Assembly: GCA_028023455.1 (NCBI GenBank)
Contig: JAQFVV010012535.1
Coordinates: 3,126,185-3,190,184 of the forward strand
Length of the DNA: 64,000 nt
Source of the DNA: Epiperipatus broadwayi
Lineage: Eukaryota; Onychophora; Udeonychophora; Euonychophora; Peripatidae
Direction of reading: 5' to 3'
The position numbers were made by a program, and so were the translations under genes. Shown piece after piece: positions 38,061-51,800 of the stretch. The notes under the pieces were generated by a model. The model made no database searches. It was given only the letters and a program-made list of their open reading frames with translations, and was not told the origin of the DNA. Position 1 is the stretch's first letter, and each line of letters starts with the position of its first letter.

Positions 38061-39010
38061 TAACAAAACTATTCTTTTTTCAAAAATTCTGTTCTATAGT
38101 GTTATTTTAGAAATTTCTTGAAACTTTACCAGAATTAAAAGCGATAGGATTCTCCATGGTTTATAAGTATCTAAAAAAATTGTATATAATTTATTTTGTA
38201 CAAACCCTTTTATCAATTTTAGTAGAACTTTAATTTTTTTTAAAAAGGAAACAATTTGAATGTTTTTATTGTTATTGGTATTACAATCTCAACATTTTCT
38301 GTTTTAAGTCATATTGAGAATATATATTATTTAAAATAATATTTATACCATATTTTTTATTTATTAATTAAAAATAAGGGTATATTTCAAATATGGAGAA
38401 ATCTATATATATATTGGTGTTAAAAGTTAGTTAATAAACAGACAATTAGGGCTGCTGAAAAAAGTATTATTAAGGATTTATTTAAATAGGCAATTGGATT
38501 TCTCATAATAACCTCATTATCTTTAAATATCAGCTGTACTTAAAAAGTTGAAATAATATTTTTGTTAGATTCGTAAATATTAAAGTTTAATCCTAGATAA
38601 AAATGTGTATTTCAACTTTTTTCTTCTATGTAGCATTTCAACAGGAGGAATCATTAATTTTTGCTTAATCATATTTGCACAAATCTAAAAAAGCATTACT
38701 TGTTATACATACAAATTTTATATCAAGTTATATATAATTTCATGGTGATTTTATCAAAAATATACTAATATGAAATATATATATATATATATATATTTAA
38801 GGAATTTTAATGAAATATATTGAAAATAAATTATAAGTTTAAAAAATGTACTTAATATAGTAGACATTTTACAATAAATATAGTGGATTTTAAGATGAAT
38901 AATTGCAGTTTTATATCTATTACATTATTTAATAATAATGATTATGCAATACTAATTTTTTGTCTATTGAAATAATCACTTTTATTAGTTACATTTGTAA
39001 AAATTAGTTT
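38061..39010. other. AT-rich intergenic DNA, nothing recognised
   Basis: A/T-rich sequence with a TA tract near 38,777. No coding or structural signal. Confidence 0.55.
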
Positions 39011-39014
39011 TCTG

Positions 39015-40980
39015 ATAGTATGGAGAGTGGTTGATATGCTGGCCAGGGACTTTCAAAGTGTTCCCAACTTGTATCCAATTGCTCTCATACCATACATAAA
39101 AAGATCCACCAATCCATCCAGTTTATCTAACATTAGACCTATTTCAATGTCCCCACTAATCATCAAGTCAATTAAATCATTGGTTAAAGATAGGATCCAG
39201 AAGTAGTTACTAGGATCTCTGTACACCAGTTTTCTTGCAAGGCTCATCCATCATTGAAGCGATGCAGCACTTTAGCATGTAAGATCACATAGAAAATCAG
39301 GGCCTGTTGCTGTTCAGATAGACTTTGTGGCTGCCTTTGACTACATGATGCTAGCAAAACTGCTATCCTTGTTAAGGCACTATGGAGTACCTATTGTCTA
39401 TGTTAGAATCATTGCTAACTACAGGTCAATTCACTCATTGCTTGATGGCTCTTTGGCCCCTGGTTTCAGACAGCATCTATCAATCCCCCCAGGTGTCTCC
39501 ACTAAGCACCCTCTGTTTCATTACCTACCTGAATCCTCTACTAGAAGATGTGGAAAAAGAACTACCAGGAGTCTTTGTGCTGGCACTAAGGGAGGAGCTC
39601 CACCACATTTCATATGTGGATGATGTTACCATATTCCTCCCTTCTGAGAAATACCTGCCAAAGCTATACCAATTGCTGGACAGATATGCTGGAAAATTCA
39701 ATCTGGCCATCAACACAGACAAATCTGTGGTCTGGATAATCAATAGGGGTGTTATAGTACCATCAAGATATACAAGAAATCCACAAAAATTCCTTGGGTT
39801 CCTGATGGCCCTTTCCAAAACAGTGATGAGGTGAGCCATCTAGAAGGATTTTTTGGACAAAACCAAGAAGGTAACAAATTCCCTCTCAATGATCACCCTC
39901 TCACTCCCAGTCAAGATGGCATTGTTAAATATGATGGTGTTTCCACGTATAAATTACTACGTGCCCATCTTCAAACTGACCAAGGGATTTCAGAATGCTA
40001 TAAATTCAGCCTGTACCAAGATGATGGTGAAAGAGAAAAACTGTAGCCATCATTATAGCCAAGATGTAGAGACCATGTGATCTGAATGGACTTGGTCTCC
40101 ATGCTGTCAAGGTGTTTTTTGTTGAAAGAGCACTTTCAATGCTCAGAAAAATCTACAATAAAAGAGAACAGAATCAGAGTGAAGACTCTGGAGCCCATAG
40201 ATATGCCACCACCCATAACCAGTAAATGAGTCAAAGAGCTACAAGATCAATTGGGAACTCTATTTTCAGTTACTGAGCAAATAGAGAAAACAAAGCAATC
40301 ATACTGGGAAGTGTATAAACTCCTTTTCCCAAATCAAAACCCGACATCTACTTGATTAAGACTGTCAGTGAAACAAATGCTTAGAAAGTCAAGATACTGG
40401 TGGATAGGACCAAAGCTGATTGATTTTATAATCAAGTTTAACTTGTCCTCTTTGACCACCAGTCACTTTTTGGTGATGCAAAGAGGATTTTGTCAAATAA
40501 TCCCCATGTGTATACTTGGTAATATACATGAAGAAACACTGGAGCACATCTTCTATACTTGCTTATCCTTGAGATACATTAGAAGCATAATTATCACACT
40601 TTCTCTGGCTATACAAATGCCCTGTCAATTGACCGAGCAATGAAAGAAGGAAAGTATGCAACTATCAGGCTAGCAGCATGCCTACTACATGCCTTATGGA
40701 TCACCAGGTGCCAGCATATCTTCAGACAAGGACATAGTGATCCTTGGAGAACTTTTAAAAAATACTAATAAACATGAAAAACAGAGATTGTCTCCTTGTG
40801 CCAGAGCATCTCTTTGTGGACATATGAGCCCAGATTACCATCTCAGATTACTGCACTAAATAATATGATCACAACAGCACACAGATTGGTTGCAATGCTT
40901 TAAACTTCTACATAAAACTATTGTAATCACAAAATGTAGCTACCCGACACTGTAAATTTTTTCTTAATAAAAAAAAAATT
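39015..40980 (+). pseudogene. L1/Tx1-like LINE reverse transcriptase remnant
   Basis: The RT fingers begin near 39,110 with SNIRPISMSP. Motif A is VQIDFVAAFDYM (near 39,315), motif B is degraded near 39,480 (PGVSTKHPL), and the catalytic box is ISYVDDVTIFLPS (near 39,607). KFLGFLM follows near 39,790, then a thumb region (LSLPVKMALLNMMVF, then NYYVPIF) near 39,890-39,980. A C-terminal frame (40,368-40,643) ends with a C...EETLEHIFYTC zinc-binding-like motif, as in many LINE tails. The 3' end is an A run after AATAA near 40,963-40,980. Several stops and shifts (near 39,180, 39,240, 39,500, 39,834, 40,045) make it inactive. It is G/C-richer than the surroundings, consistent with an inserted element. 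The L1/Tx1 clade is my best guess from the thumb motifs. Confidence 0.82.
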
Positions 40981-41230
40981 AGTTTATAAAAGAAATTGCT
41001 ACATTTTCAATGACCATTGTCAAACTTCTTCCACTCACAACTTTGATGCCATCCATTTCAGATAAATCCAATAATTATTATTATTAATCATTTTCGAAAC
41101 TAGAGATTCTCTAGCACAGACATAAACTTTAAACCTTAGTTAAAGATTAATATATCTGATTTTTTTAATTTTATTTTACACATACACCGAGTTTTATTAA
41201 CTTTTCTTTTTCCCATTTTGTAATATCTTA

Positions 41231-41387
41231 TAAATATAATAAACACTTTTATACTTCCCTATTCTTTTTAAATTCACTTAAATAAAGGTATAAATCCACT
41301 TAAATAAAGACATTGTCTTTTATTATATCTTTATTTAAGCGAATTTAAAAAGAATGGGGCAGTATGAAGGTATTTATTATATTTATA
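41231..41387. repeat. Hairpin MITE family 4
   Basis: Arms: AATATAATAAACACTTTTAT, then TATTCTTTTTAAATTC and CTTAAATAAAG on the left, inverted on the right as CTTTATTTAAGCGAATTTAA, then AAGAATGGG and TTTATTATATTTAT. The loop is about 40 bp and contains a short direct repeat, CACTTAAATAAAG. Confidence 0.8.
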
Positions 41388-41399
41388 GAAGAAATAGAC

Positions 41400-42310
41400 T
41401 AAATAATATTACGAATCAATATATTTACATTTACTTTCAATGTGTATGTGCAGAGTGTGTATAAATTGACAAATGATACTATCTTTTGTTCTTTGTCAAT
41501 GTTGTTATTAAAAGAAACATTTGAAAACAAATTATACCAACAAATAAACATTTAGGTTCTTCTATGTAGGTCATGCATTCTCCTGCTAGTTTAACAAATG
41601 TAATATTTTCATTAAAAACACCGTCCTTTGTAATGACTGACAGATACTATAATTTATTATTTTTATGAATAGAAATATAAAAGTTTTAAAGTGTTAAAAA
41701 TATTCCAGTTTTAAAGCTAATATACCAACATATACAATTTATGAATAAATTTTAAAATAATTTAAATTTTTTATTTTATTTTTTGGTAATTTTTAATATC
41801 TTATTAGATTTGTTGTTTATTATGGTATACTATAACATTTAATATATATTTTTTCATGACAATAATAATATTGCATATTTAATAATAAATACAGCATTGC
41901 TAAAAGTGATAAGGTTAAGACACTGTAAAAGAAAACTAAGAAAAAGTTTGAATTTTTAAAAAAAATTAAAATTGTCAAACAGAATTTGCTTATTGCACAG
42001 ATTTGCCTCATGAATAATAACATATAAATGATAAAATGAAATATTCATATTATAAGTCAGCTGGATTAGAGGTAAATTATATAAAATTTCTTAATGAAAG
42101 CTATGCAATATTAATTGTATGTAGATATGCATATATTATATGAAAATAATATTACAGTTAAATATATCTTGTGAAAAAAATTAAAACTGTTAGTTAGGGA
42201 TGAAATGATTGAATGTATTATTATTTTTTAAAAAGGCTGTAGAGATCACTAAATTGCAAAAAAAATCAAGTCAGATGTCACATAATCTAATTTAATAAGC
42301 TTGTATTACA
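41400..42310. other. AT-rich intergenic DNA, nothing recognised
   Basis: The short frame at 41,820-42,023 on the minus strand has no domain signal and low complexity. Confidence 0.55.
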
Positions 42311-42318
42311 AATGTTAT

Positions 42319-42596
42319 ATATAGAGCTCGCAAATAAGCTCTTAACAAGCTTTGCAGAATATCCCCAGACTGCTTTCTGTTACTGGAATCTTCAATGAGG
42401 TGCTAGGTTATTCAAGCATTTGATTAAAAATAATTAATAGTTATACATTAGATAAAGTGCCAGGCTTGTCCTGGCATTTTTAATCTAATGCTTGAATATC
42501 CTAGCACCTCACTGAGAACCCCAGCAGCAGAAACCGACCTGGGGTTGGGGATATTCTGCAAAGCTTGTTAAGAGCTTATTTTTGAGCTCTATATAG
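42319..42596. mobile_element. Palindromic MITE family 5 (about 278 bp)
   Basis: Arms of roughly 120-130 bp: TATATAGAGCTC, then TAAGCTCTTAACAAGCTTTG, then CAGAATATCCCC, then GAGGTGCTAGG-TATTCAAGC on the left; the inverse on the right ends with AAGCTTGTTAAGAGCTTA and GAGCTCTATATAG. A small inner hairpin, TGCCAGGCTTGTCCTGGCA, marks the centre. Confidence 0.87.
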
Positions 42597-43069
42597 AAGA
42601 TCATTAAATATATAAAACTGTTTGCTATTCTAATTACATAAATTAATTATATCTAAATAGAAAATTGATAATATTAGTATTCAGAAGTGTATTTAATTTT
42701 TGATTAAAAAAGAAGAAAATCAATAGTATATGAAGTTGAGATATTCTTAGTGCTGAAAACTCAGAGTGATTAAGTGATAAAATGTGAAGCTGTCAATTTA
42801 GAGTCCTATTAAAAAAAAATGTCAGCCATGCCATTTTATATGAATGTAGAAAAAAATTGATCATGGTTTTATATGTATTTTCTTATGAGTACCTTATTTA
42901 TCCTGTACTATTATTTTTAATTATTAAAAAATTAATACAATTTATTTATTTATTGTATTTATAAGATATTACAGTAAAATAAGGGAAAGAGTGATTTTGG
43001 TAAAATTTATAAAGAATTAATATTTTGTTAAATGCAGTTAATCTATCTTGCAATACATATTTTCAAAAA

Positions 43070-46000
43070 TGTCTTTTTGAGATGTTATATATATATATTC
43101 TGCCCTTGTCATCGTGTGTAGCTCCACTACACCTCAGGCCAATCATGTTGAGGGCCACAATCTGCCCTTTTCTAATACATCAGGCCAATCTAACCGCCCC
43201 GTTCCCGCATCTCCACTTCCCCCAAAATAAATATAATATAGTGAAAATCACCTAACCAGGTTCTAGCTCTAATAATTAATGAAATATTCAATTAAATGAT
43301 TTACTAGCTCAAGTTTCTTAAAATTAACTTAGGTTCTGTTTTAAACTAACTCAAATAAATATTCAGGAATTCATGAGACTAGAAGTGGAAATACGGGTGA
43401 CAAGGTAGATTACATTGAGACAATATCCCACAGGATACCACCTCAATGGCATAAGAACACTATCCCCCCTTATACTACTATTACACATAATAACTACATA
43501 GTATTCTTATGACTTCCGCAACTCCTAATCATGAAGACTCATTTAACAATTAAAGTATTAATCTTTTATCTCTAATAATAATAATAGTAATCATCTAGCT
43601 CAAATGAAATAATCTCAGGTTCTTAAATTTATTCATATGTTAATAAACACATGGTAGCAAAATATGATAAGGGATTTTATGTCATAATCTACTACTCTGA
43701 AATTAGATTAATAATAAAACAATAATAATCACAATCTTCATTGCTTAATCCAACTAGTACAGCTTTTCTTTCATCGCGAATTTATAACCGTAATAAATTA
43801 GTTAATAATCTAATATCCCTTTTTTATCTTTAAGTAATAAAATAAATTAATAAGTGGCAGTGTTTAGATAATCTGATAAATAAAGCAAGTGGCAACTAAT
43901 AGCATATAATTTAGCAAAATATTATGATAATGGATTGATGACCAGTAACGCAATGCAATTTTATAATTATTTAATTACAAGAACATCAATAAATATTTAA
44001 GATTAAACATACTTCTCTATTTATCTTTTGTGCAAACAATCATATACTTAGTTTAATGGTTGTGAACATACCCTGTGAATTCATGCAATGATGTAGAGAA
44101 AACAAAACTCAGACACAAGTTTTAATAAAAAAATTTTAAAATTTTATTAACATCAATAAAAAATAAATAAAACAAACAAATCCATCTACATCTATTTACA
44201 AGGGATATCCTCATTTTTCTTTACATTACAATAGCTGAATGATACACATTTATATTTCTTTTATCGTTAATTAAACTTATTATGCCTTTTAAAAGTTATT
44301 TATTTATTTCTTATTAGGTTTATCATATCACTTATTTTAACTATTTTATGGGTAACACCTTTCTTTACCTTTTAATATTAAAGTTACTGTATTATAAATT
44401 ATCTATGTGGATAAACATCATTTATAACATCATAATTTTACAATCAATATGGTTTTTAAAAGAAAATTACATCTTCTTGTAACTTTATATAAGTCACTCT
44501 GCATCTTATTCAAATATTATTATTACTTTTAATGTTTGTTCTCCAATGCTCGTAAACTATAATACATTTATTCCATAAGCCATACTCATGTATAATACTA
44601 TAACATGGGTTTAATTATCACCTGTTACAGTTTCACATATACTATAATTATCGAATGTTATTGTATTTTTTAAATATGCAATACTTATATTTTTAAAATA
44701 TAATTAACAATAAGAAAACGTGAAATTATATTTAATATTTTTGTATATTTCTATTTGGATATACTTTTATAAAATTATAGTTCATTTCTTAAAAAAGAAT
44801 TAAAATAATTCTCTAACTCCTTCCCTTCTTAGGATATCTGCATCTTTCTTTCAATAATCATAATCTACTCTTCATTAACACTTAACTATTCTTATTCCAA
44901 ATAATAGCATGACATACATTCTAAAATATCTATTGTTTCCCTTTTAATAGACTTATCACATAACGATGTAGTTGCAAGAAATACAGATAAAGATAGCGAA
45001 AAATGTATAGGATATCAGGAAGATAGATAGTTAACTTATCCGCAATATACTTCAAAAAATGTATGGAACAGTGTGAATAGGTTCGACATTCATTGTCTAA
45101 TAACCTTGGCGATAAGCATGATGTGGCAGCTATTTACTCAGCTTTACCAAACATCTAATATGACTCACAAGAAATATATAAAATACCACTGTCCAAGACA
45201 ACATGGGTACCAGTCGTAGGGCTTTGTTAACTATGCTGATTAACATCTAAAACTACCTATTATTTCATTCCCTGTAGCGTCCTAGTTTTTAATACATCCT
45301 CTTGGTTTTCGAATCACCACGTACTACCAAGTCACTACCCAAACTATCTCTCGAGATTTTTACTGTATCCAACATCGATAAAATACTAACTATCTTTTAA
45401 AACAATAAACAAAATTCGCTAATATAAAACATTTCCCTATTCCATAAGAACAATTTGTCTTGCTTTATTACACTGTAGGTTCAACATCTATGTTTTGTTA
45501 AAATAACATTTAAATATCCCAATCAGAAAATTAACAGAAAATATCACATAACCATCGGTTATATTGAACTATATTAATAACGCATAAAATGATTATCGTA
45601 TGCATATTTTTTAAAAATCTAATCACATCTCAAAGTGTTTTTGAGTGTTGTTTTCAAAATGCGTTTTACAACAATAATAACAATAAAACTTTTGCACTAC
45701 ATTCATTCGATTCTCAGCTGATCTAAATAAATAAAACATACATTATATATCATTAATAATTATAAATGTTACCAAAACAATCTTTATCTTCCTATCAGAG
45801 TTCGTAGTAGGTTTCTTTCTCTTCGAGCATCGCAAATATACAAATTTCCACATACATACAATTTTATTTTAAAATTCAAAATCAAAACATATTATTTCCT
45901 ATAATGTTATATCACGAATTAATGTATTTTGTTTTCCCTATCGCTATCTAAAACTTAATGTTTAACTTAGATTAGTAAAGAAAATAATTCAAACCATAAT

Positions 46001-46960
46001 CACATATTTTTCTGACGGTAAATCTTGGTTAGTCCCATAATATTTATTATTTCTTCTTTTGTCCGAATGTTCTCCTTTATGCTTATTAAAGTTTTAAATA
46101 AATTAGTTCATTTAATAAACTGTTTAGATGATCTTTAGTTTTAGTGTTTAATCCAAAATTATTAGAAAACATTTTATTTAGTTATCCCATGAAGCTTTTT
46201 AATGTTCTGGCTGAATATTACCTCGTGCGCGTTGATGCATCTTTATTTTTAGTTAAACTACAATTATTTAATAATTATGGTACCAATTGCATTTTCCATG
46301 GATCCAATATTTTATATTTCTCTTCTGTAAAATATTTTTTTTTTCTTTAGGCAAGTGTTTTCCTTGGTAAACTTCACTTTCATTCATTATTATTTTATAT
46401 ACACTACTTTCGATCTTTAACTATTTTCTAGAGTATTTTCTCAAGTCATCTTAAAGAAAGCAATTCAAACTATTTCAATATTAAAATTCCTTTTGTCCAT
46501 TTATTCTTATATGAATAATACTTATTTTTATTTTCCATTATCTTCATTAACTCTGCGCACAATGTCCTTTCATTGATTTTATACGCACGAAAACAGCTTT
46601 CATAGTGATACGCTATATAAACTATATCAACGAATAATATTAACATGTTTGGAATATTATAAAATTTACAACTTGGTTTTAAGAATCTATCCATTTTCTA
46701 TTGAAAACTCCGATTATATTTCGATAGAATCCACTGGCAGGTTACTGTAAAGTTAGTGAAACATTACTATGAAAAACTTTTTTTAAAAAATTTTTATTCT
46801 AAGATTCTCTTCGGATGATTTTTAAATTGTCAGTTGGTTTCTTTCAAAGATATTATTAAAATTATCATAAAATTGACTAATAAATTGAAAAAGAAAAAAA
46901 TTTTTTAGAGAGCTTAAAATTTTATCTCTGCTCTGGAGTCAATACATTTTTGTTCTCCCC
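43070..46960 (-). other. Strand-asymmetric (C over G) region, possible non-coding transcript or unknown element
   Basis: By eye, C clearly exceeds G on the plus strand across most of this interval (for example 44,881-44,940 and 45,241-45,360), unlike both flanks. The left edge (43,100-43,215) is unusually GC-rich, with GGCCAATC motifs and CCGCCCCGTTCCCGC. The right edge meets a promoter-like cluster (see 46,960-47,075). No long frame exists on either strand; the 74-codon minus-strand frame at 46,470-46,694 has no recognised domain. TTTATT motifs near 44,140-44,150 could be minus-strand polyadenylation signals. Function unknown. Confidence 0.3.
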
Positions 46961-47075
46961 CCGTTTATACAATTAGTTGGCGCGATTTTGGTTGTCTGCC
47001 AAGATCTATTTTTTATTGGTCAATCCCTACTTGGATTTATAAACAATTTCTAAAGTTTTAAAATCATGACGTAAT
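46960..47075. promoter_or_regulatory. Promoter-like motif cluster (CCAAT, E2F-like, CRE-like)
   Basis: Within 100 bp are TTGGCGCGATTTT (E2F-like, 46,978), ATTGGTCAAT (CCAAT box on the minus strand, 47,015-47,024) and ATGACGTAAT (CRE-like, 47,065). CpG content is locally higher than in neighbouring DNA. Motif matches alone are weak evidence. Confidence 0.3.
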
Positions 47076-47589
47076 AGACTTAAATGTTAACTAATTATTA
47101 TTTTTAAATCAATTATTATCTACTACAATTTAACTACCTTTAAAACAATTTTGAAACAATAATTAATAAAGATGTATACTACTTATTTTTATTATGATGT
47201 GTGACAATTCCATCCACTTCTATAATATACTATTTAAATATTTTAATTATTAGTATTAATTTAAACCAGTGCTTATACATAGAATATTCCAGACAGTCAC
47301 GTAGTCATTTCTGGTGTTTAGTCTAATTTTATCTGTCTTAATAAATTTGCTACTTATATTATATAAAATAATTATATAAAATTTTGAAAAACAATTTAGA
47401 AAAATATAGAATTAGATACAATTCTCACCATCACAATATTTACTATTAAATGTATCATATTAATCTTTTACTGCTTAATATAGTCTATAATTTTAAATAC
47501 TATATATAATATTAATTTTAAATTTTTTTAGTAATTGACCATTTATAACCATCATTGACCTATAGAAAAGGGCACAATATATATATATA

Positions 47590-47972
47590 TTACTAGATGG
47601 AGCTTACCAATAGCTTTAAACAAGCTTTGTTTAAATAAGTGCTGAAAGAGATAAAATTCAAAATCTCTATCATTATCCCCACCTCCTGACCAGCTGGTTT
47701 CAAGCTTATTGGTTTATGTCAGTGGAGGGCTGGGAGACTAGAAACTAGACCTAAAATACCAACTCTAAAGTCAGCACTTATCAAACACATGAGCCAATAA
47801 GCTCAAAAACAGCTGGTCAGTAGGTGGGGATAATGATAGAAATTTTGAATTCTATCTCTTTTGGCACTTATGTAAACAAAGCTTGTTTAGAACTATTGGT
47901 AAGCTCCATCTACTGATCATAAAATGCAAGCTTAAAAGCGAGTTATGAAATTTATAACTTGTTTTAATTATT
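47590..47972. mobile_element. MITE family 2, copy 2 (palindrome)
   Basis: Arms at about 47,590-47,730 and 47,775-47,917: CTAGATGGAGCTTACCAATA, then AACAAGCTTTGTTTA, then ATCATTATCCCCACCT, then GACCAGCTGG, each matched inverted on the right. It is followed by an AAAATGCAAGCTTAAAAGCG-type outer edge to 47,972 and preceded by a TA repeat. Non-coding. Confidence 0.86.
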
Positions 47973-48059
47973 ATAAGGTTAATTTTGAAGGTTTTTGCAA
48001 TATATGGTGAAACTGAACTGAATTCAGACCCATATAGCTATCTAGTTTGTTAGGTTGAG

Positions 48060-48352
48060 TTTGAAGACATTTATGTGTCTGATAAATTCAGGCTTTCAAA
48101 TTGATAGAAACATGTTTGATAAGTGCTGACTTTAGAGTTGGTATTTTAGATCTAGTTTCTAATCTCCCAGCCCTCCACTGACATGAGCCAATAAGCTCGA
48201 AACCAGCTGGTCTGGAGGTAGGGATAATGATAGAGATTTTGAACTCTATCTCTTTTGGCATTTATGTAAACAAAGCTTGTTTAGAGCTATTGGTAAGCTC
48301 CATCTAGTGGTCATAAAATGCAAGCTTAAAAGCATGTTATGAAATTTATAAC

Positions 48353-48364
<12 letters not shown>
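48060..48364. mobile_element. MITE family 2, third arm (tandem partial copy)
   Basis: GATAAGTGCTGACTTTAGAG, then ACCAGCTGGTCTGGAGGTAG, then AGCTCCATCTAGTGGTCAT repeat the right arm of the preceding copy in direct orientation, followed by the same outer edge (48,313-48,364) and then a TA microsatellite. Confidence 0.8.
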
Positions 48365-48388
<24 letters not shown>

Positions 48389-48499
48389 ACATCTCAAAAA
48401 GAAATGACATATATATATATGCATGTATATATGATATATATAATCATGATATATGTATATATATATATATATTATGATTTATAATTAATCTATTTATTT

Positions 48500-48815
48500 A
48501 TACATAGGTATGACTGCAATATTAAATCCACCAAGGGCTTTGAAAATTCCATCACTGGTTTTTCAATGAAATGGATAGTTGAATTATTGGAAGAATGAGA
48601 ATATTGAAGTCTGCCCATTAAAGTTTAAACAATTTCTATCTTAGCATTGACTGTATATATGTGTGAAAGATTATTATCTGTCCCAACTGATGATTACTGA
48701 TTCTGCATGAAATACATATATTGGGGATCATTTATCTTTTTCATGTGTGTGATCATATATAACAATTGTTTGAGATGGAGTGATGGATAAATATAGACTA
48801 AAAATCCTAATTTCA
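48500..48815 (+). repeat. S2 repeat, copy 3 (most complete uninterrupted copy)
   Basis: Shares GGTATGACTGCAATATTAAA, then CACTGGTTTTTCAATGAAAT, then AGCATTGACTGTATATATGT, then CAACTGATGATTACTG, then GATCATTTATCTTTTTCATG with the copies at 36,395 and 63,787. Non-coding. Confidence 0.7.
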
Positions 48816-51800
48816 CAACTCTCTAACATTGTGATTTATGTATTAAATGGAAGTTATTTAAACATATCTGATGTAGCTGGTTTTGTTTAATAGATGTTAT
48901 CTAATAATATGAACATACTTCTTATACAAACAGTTCTTGATAATTTTATTAGTTTATTCTCTTTGCATTGCATTCTAACTATGGCATATTTAAATTAAAT
49001 GCATACAATATGGATTATACATATTGCAAAAAAATGAACTTAATTACTTGAGTGTTAATAAAGAGATTTAATGCTATGAATTATGAGATTAATTGAGCAA
49101 AGAGGAAACTTGTAAAGTAGGAAGAGAAGAACTTGAAAAATAAGTGTGATGTTTCTATAACATATTTTTATCCATAAGAATAAATAAAATGACTATATTA
49201 TATCAAACAATTAGCACACACTTTTTATGGTACAGTGAGTAATATTATTCTCTAGAAAATCATATTTAATTAATATAATAGCAAAATATCACTAAATAAT
49301 GTGGTATTTAGATCTGAAATTATCCTGGAATGTGGTTCTCAATTGTAATAGAATGATAAACAGCTTAATCACTTGTTATTATAAATATTACTCTAGGGCA
49401 ATCATTATTTGTTTATAAATAATTAGTGAGTGACCATGTACAAGGTTAAGTAATTATGATCTAAAAATTTATTCTATTTGATTACAGTCATAATCTGAAT
49501 TCAGATCAAGTTGTATCTTCTGATCATCATCCACTCCACATATATATTATTATTCTAATCTAGATATAAAAAATACTTGTCTGTCAGATGAGAAATTGAT
49601 TAAAAACAATGTCTAAATAATAACAATTAGCTAATTTACAATAACATTAATGATAAAAAATATAAACTATTTAACTTGTCTTATATATTTGCATATGTAC
49701 ATAATCAATAAAATTAAATATATATGGCAAAAAACTATTTAAAATAAATAAAAAAACAATCAAACATATATCTTTAATTCTCCCCAAACTTGATTGATTA
49801 GGTCAGATGACAGAGAAATGTTTTTTGGCCTGGTGAATTTTTCATAAGTATTATACATTAAAATGTGTTTAAATTGGTATATTTTATTATAATAAATTTT
49901 TTTCTTGAAATATCTGTAAAAAAAATGAAATTCAAAATTCCCACTCTAACAATAGACATAAGCCCTGCCTTGACATGTTTAGCCATTGTCTGTTGCCAAG
50001 GCTGTAAAATATTTGGCATTTTATGACATTGTAGTAACCAATAATGCAAAAACATGTTTATTTGTGAATTTATTACAGTTTTAGATATTTTTTAAAAAAT
50101 AATTTGAATTATATTTATTAGATATCAAAAAATATAAATTATTAAAAACTTATTTTGACTTGAAATACATTATTTTCAAAAATATAATGTTATATTAGCA
50201 GCTAACATGAATGTAGCCTGAAGCAAAATAGAAAATTCTAGCTCTGATGTAAACAAGTTACTTTATTTATGAGTAAAGAAAATATTGCAATTTTGCAATA
50301 AATATTCAAAAATTTTAAACTTTTAAAGCATAATTTTTAGATATAAAAGAAATAAATAATTATTCATTAAAGTTTTTAAAAATAATCAGAAATAAAGATT
50401 TCATAATTTTGTAAACTGAAAATAATCTTTCTAAAAACGATGATGTGTAAAGTCTTTGTTTTGTTTGCAATCTCATTTTTTTAATATTTACAGAAACAAA
50501 ATATGAACATTTAAAATTTATTTCAGTAGTATAAAATTTATTTCAGTAGTAAACAAAAATATCTATCGAATGAAGTCAAATTTATTATTTTCTCATATGT
50601 AATAATCATTTTATCACATATTTTACATTGATGTGTGAGACAAAGAAAACTGTCAGAAACTCCGATGATGGAGATGGTTAACAATAATAATTAACAACTC
50701 TAATAATATTTAAAATACAACTCTAATAATATTTAAAATAAATGTTTTTCATTCTTTTTATATCACATATGAACTTAATCATATAATTAAGAAAAAATAT
50801 CATTGTATTAAATCTGACTTAAGAAGAAAATAGTCTTTTTAAAACTAAGTTATTTTAAATATTGCCAATCAAATTATTATTTATTTAATAGAAAATCATT
50901 CAGAAGACCATACATATGCATTCTTCTTGTAATCCATGGTTGATGTTTTATTGACATTTTATATAATTATTGGGTTTTCTTACAGCATTGCAAATAAAAT
51001 CTCACATTGGTAGAAGAATTAGATGTTTATTTTCAGTAGTCAGGCATCACACAGCTCCATAAAGGAAGGCTATATATTTGGAAATATGAGGTCAGCATCC
51101 AACTGAACTTTTACCCCATCATGGTAAATAAATACAAATAGAAATGGAATAAAAATCATTTTTACAGCTGCTAATTTGTGTGTTATACAAAACTGTCAAA
51201 CAAATAGCTGATTAGAAAGTTTTTTTTTCTTATTGGCTAGAAATTGTTCAAATATACATAGCAGCTTTTTAACAATAGGAAAAACAAATTATTTTGAAAA
51301 ATACTATCCCATTATCTGAATATTAATGTGTGTTCACTTTATTTTTTTAAAATTGGCATTAAATATTTTAAAAATAATTTTATTTTCAAATTATATTTTA
51401 AAAAAAAACAACAATAACAAAAATTTAATTTTTTTCAATTTTTTTTTTTTATAAAAAAATTGCTGCCCATTATCATTTGCGTTTAAAAAATTAAACCTTT
51501 AAAAAATTTTTAAGCACATAATAAATATTTCATTTATTTTTAGATGTTACAATTTATTTTTAGAATGGTTACAATATTTATATATTAAAGCTGAAAACTT
51601 CAATATAACAAGTTAGTAAAATAGAAAATAATTATAAACCAACTAACAAGCTATGCAATTAATTGTCTTTGGTGAGACTAAATCATTAAATGTTGTTACA
51701 GATATAGCAAAATAAGTTTTGAAAATAGTAAAACACAATTTCATTTCAACTGAATGAATGAGTAAAAAGGCACTTGTTGATGCTAAGTTAATGTAAACAC

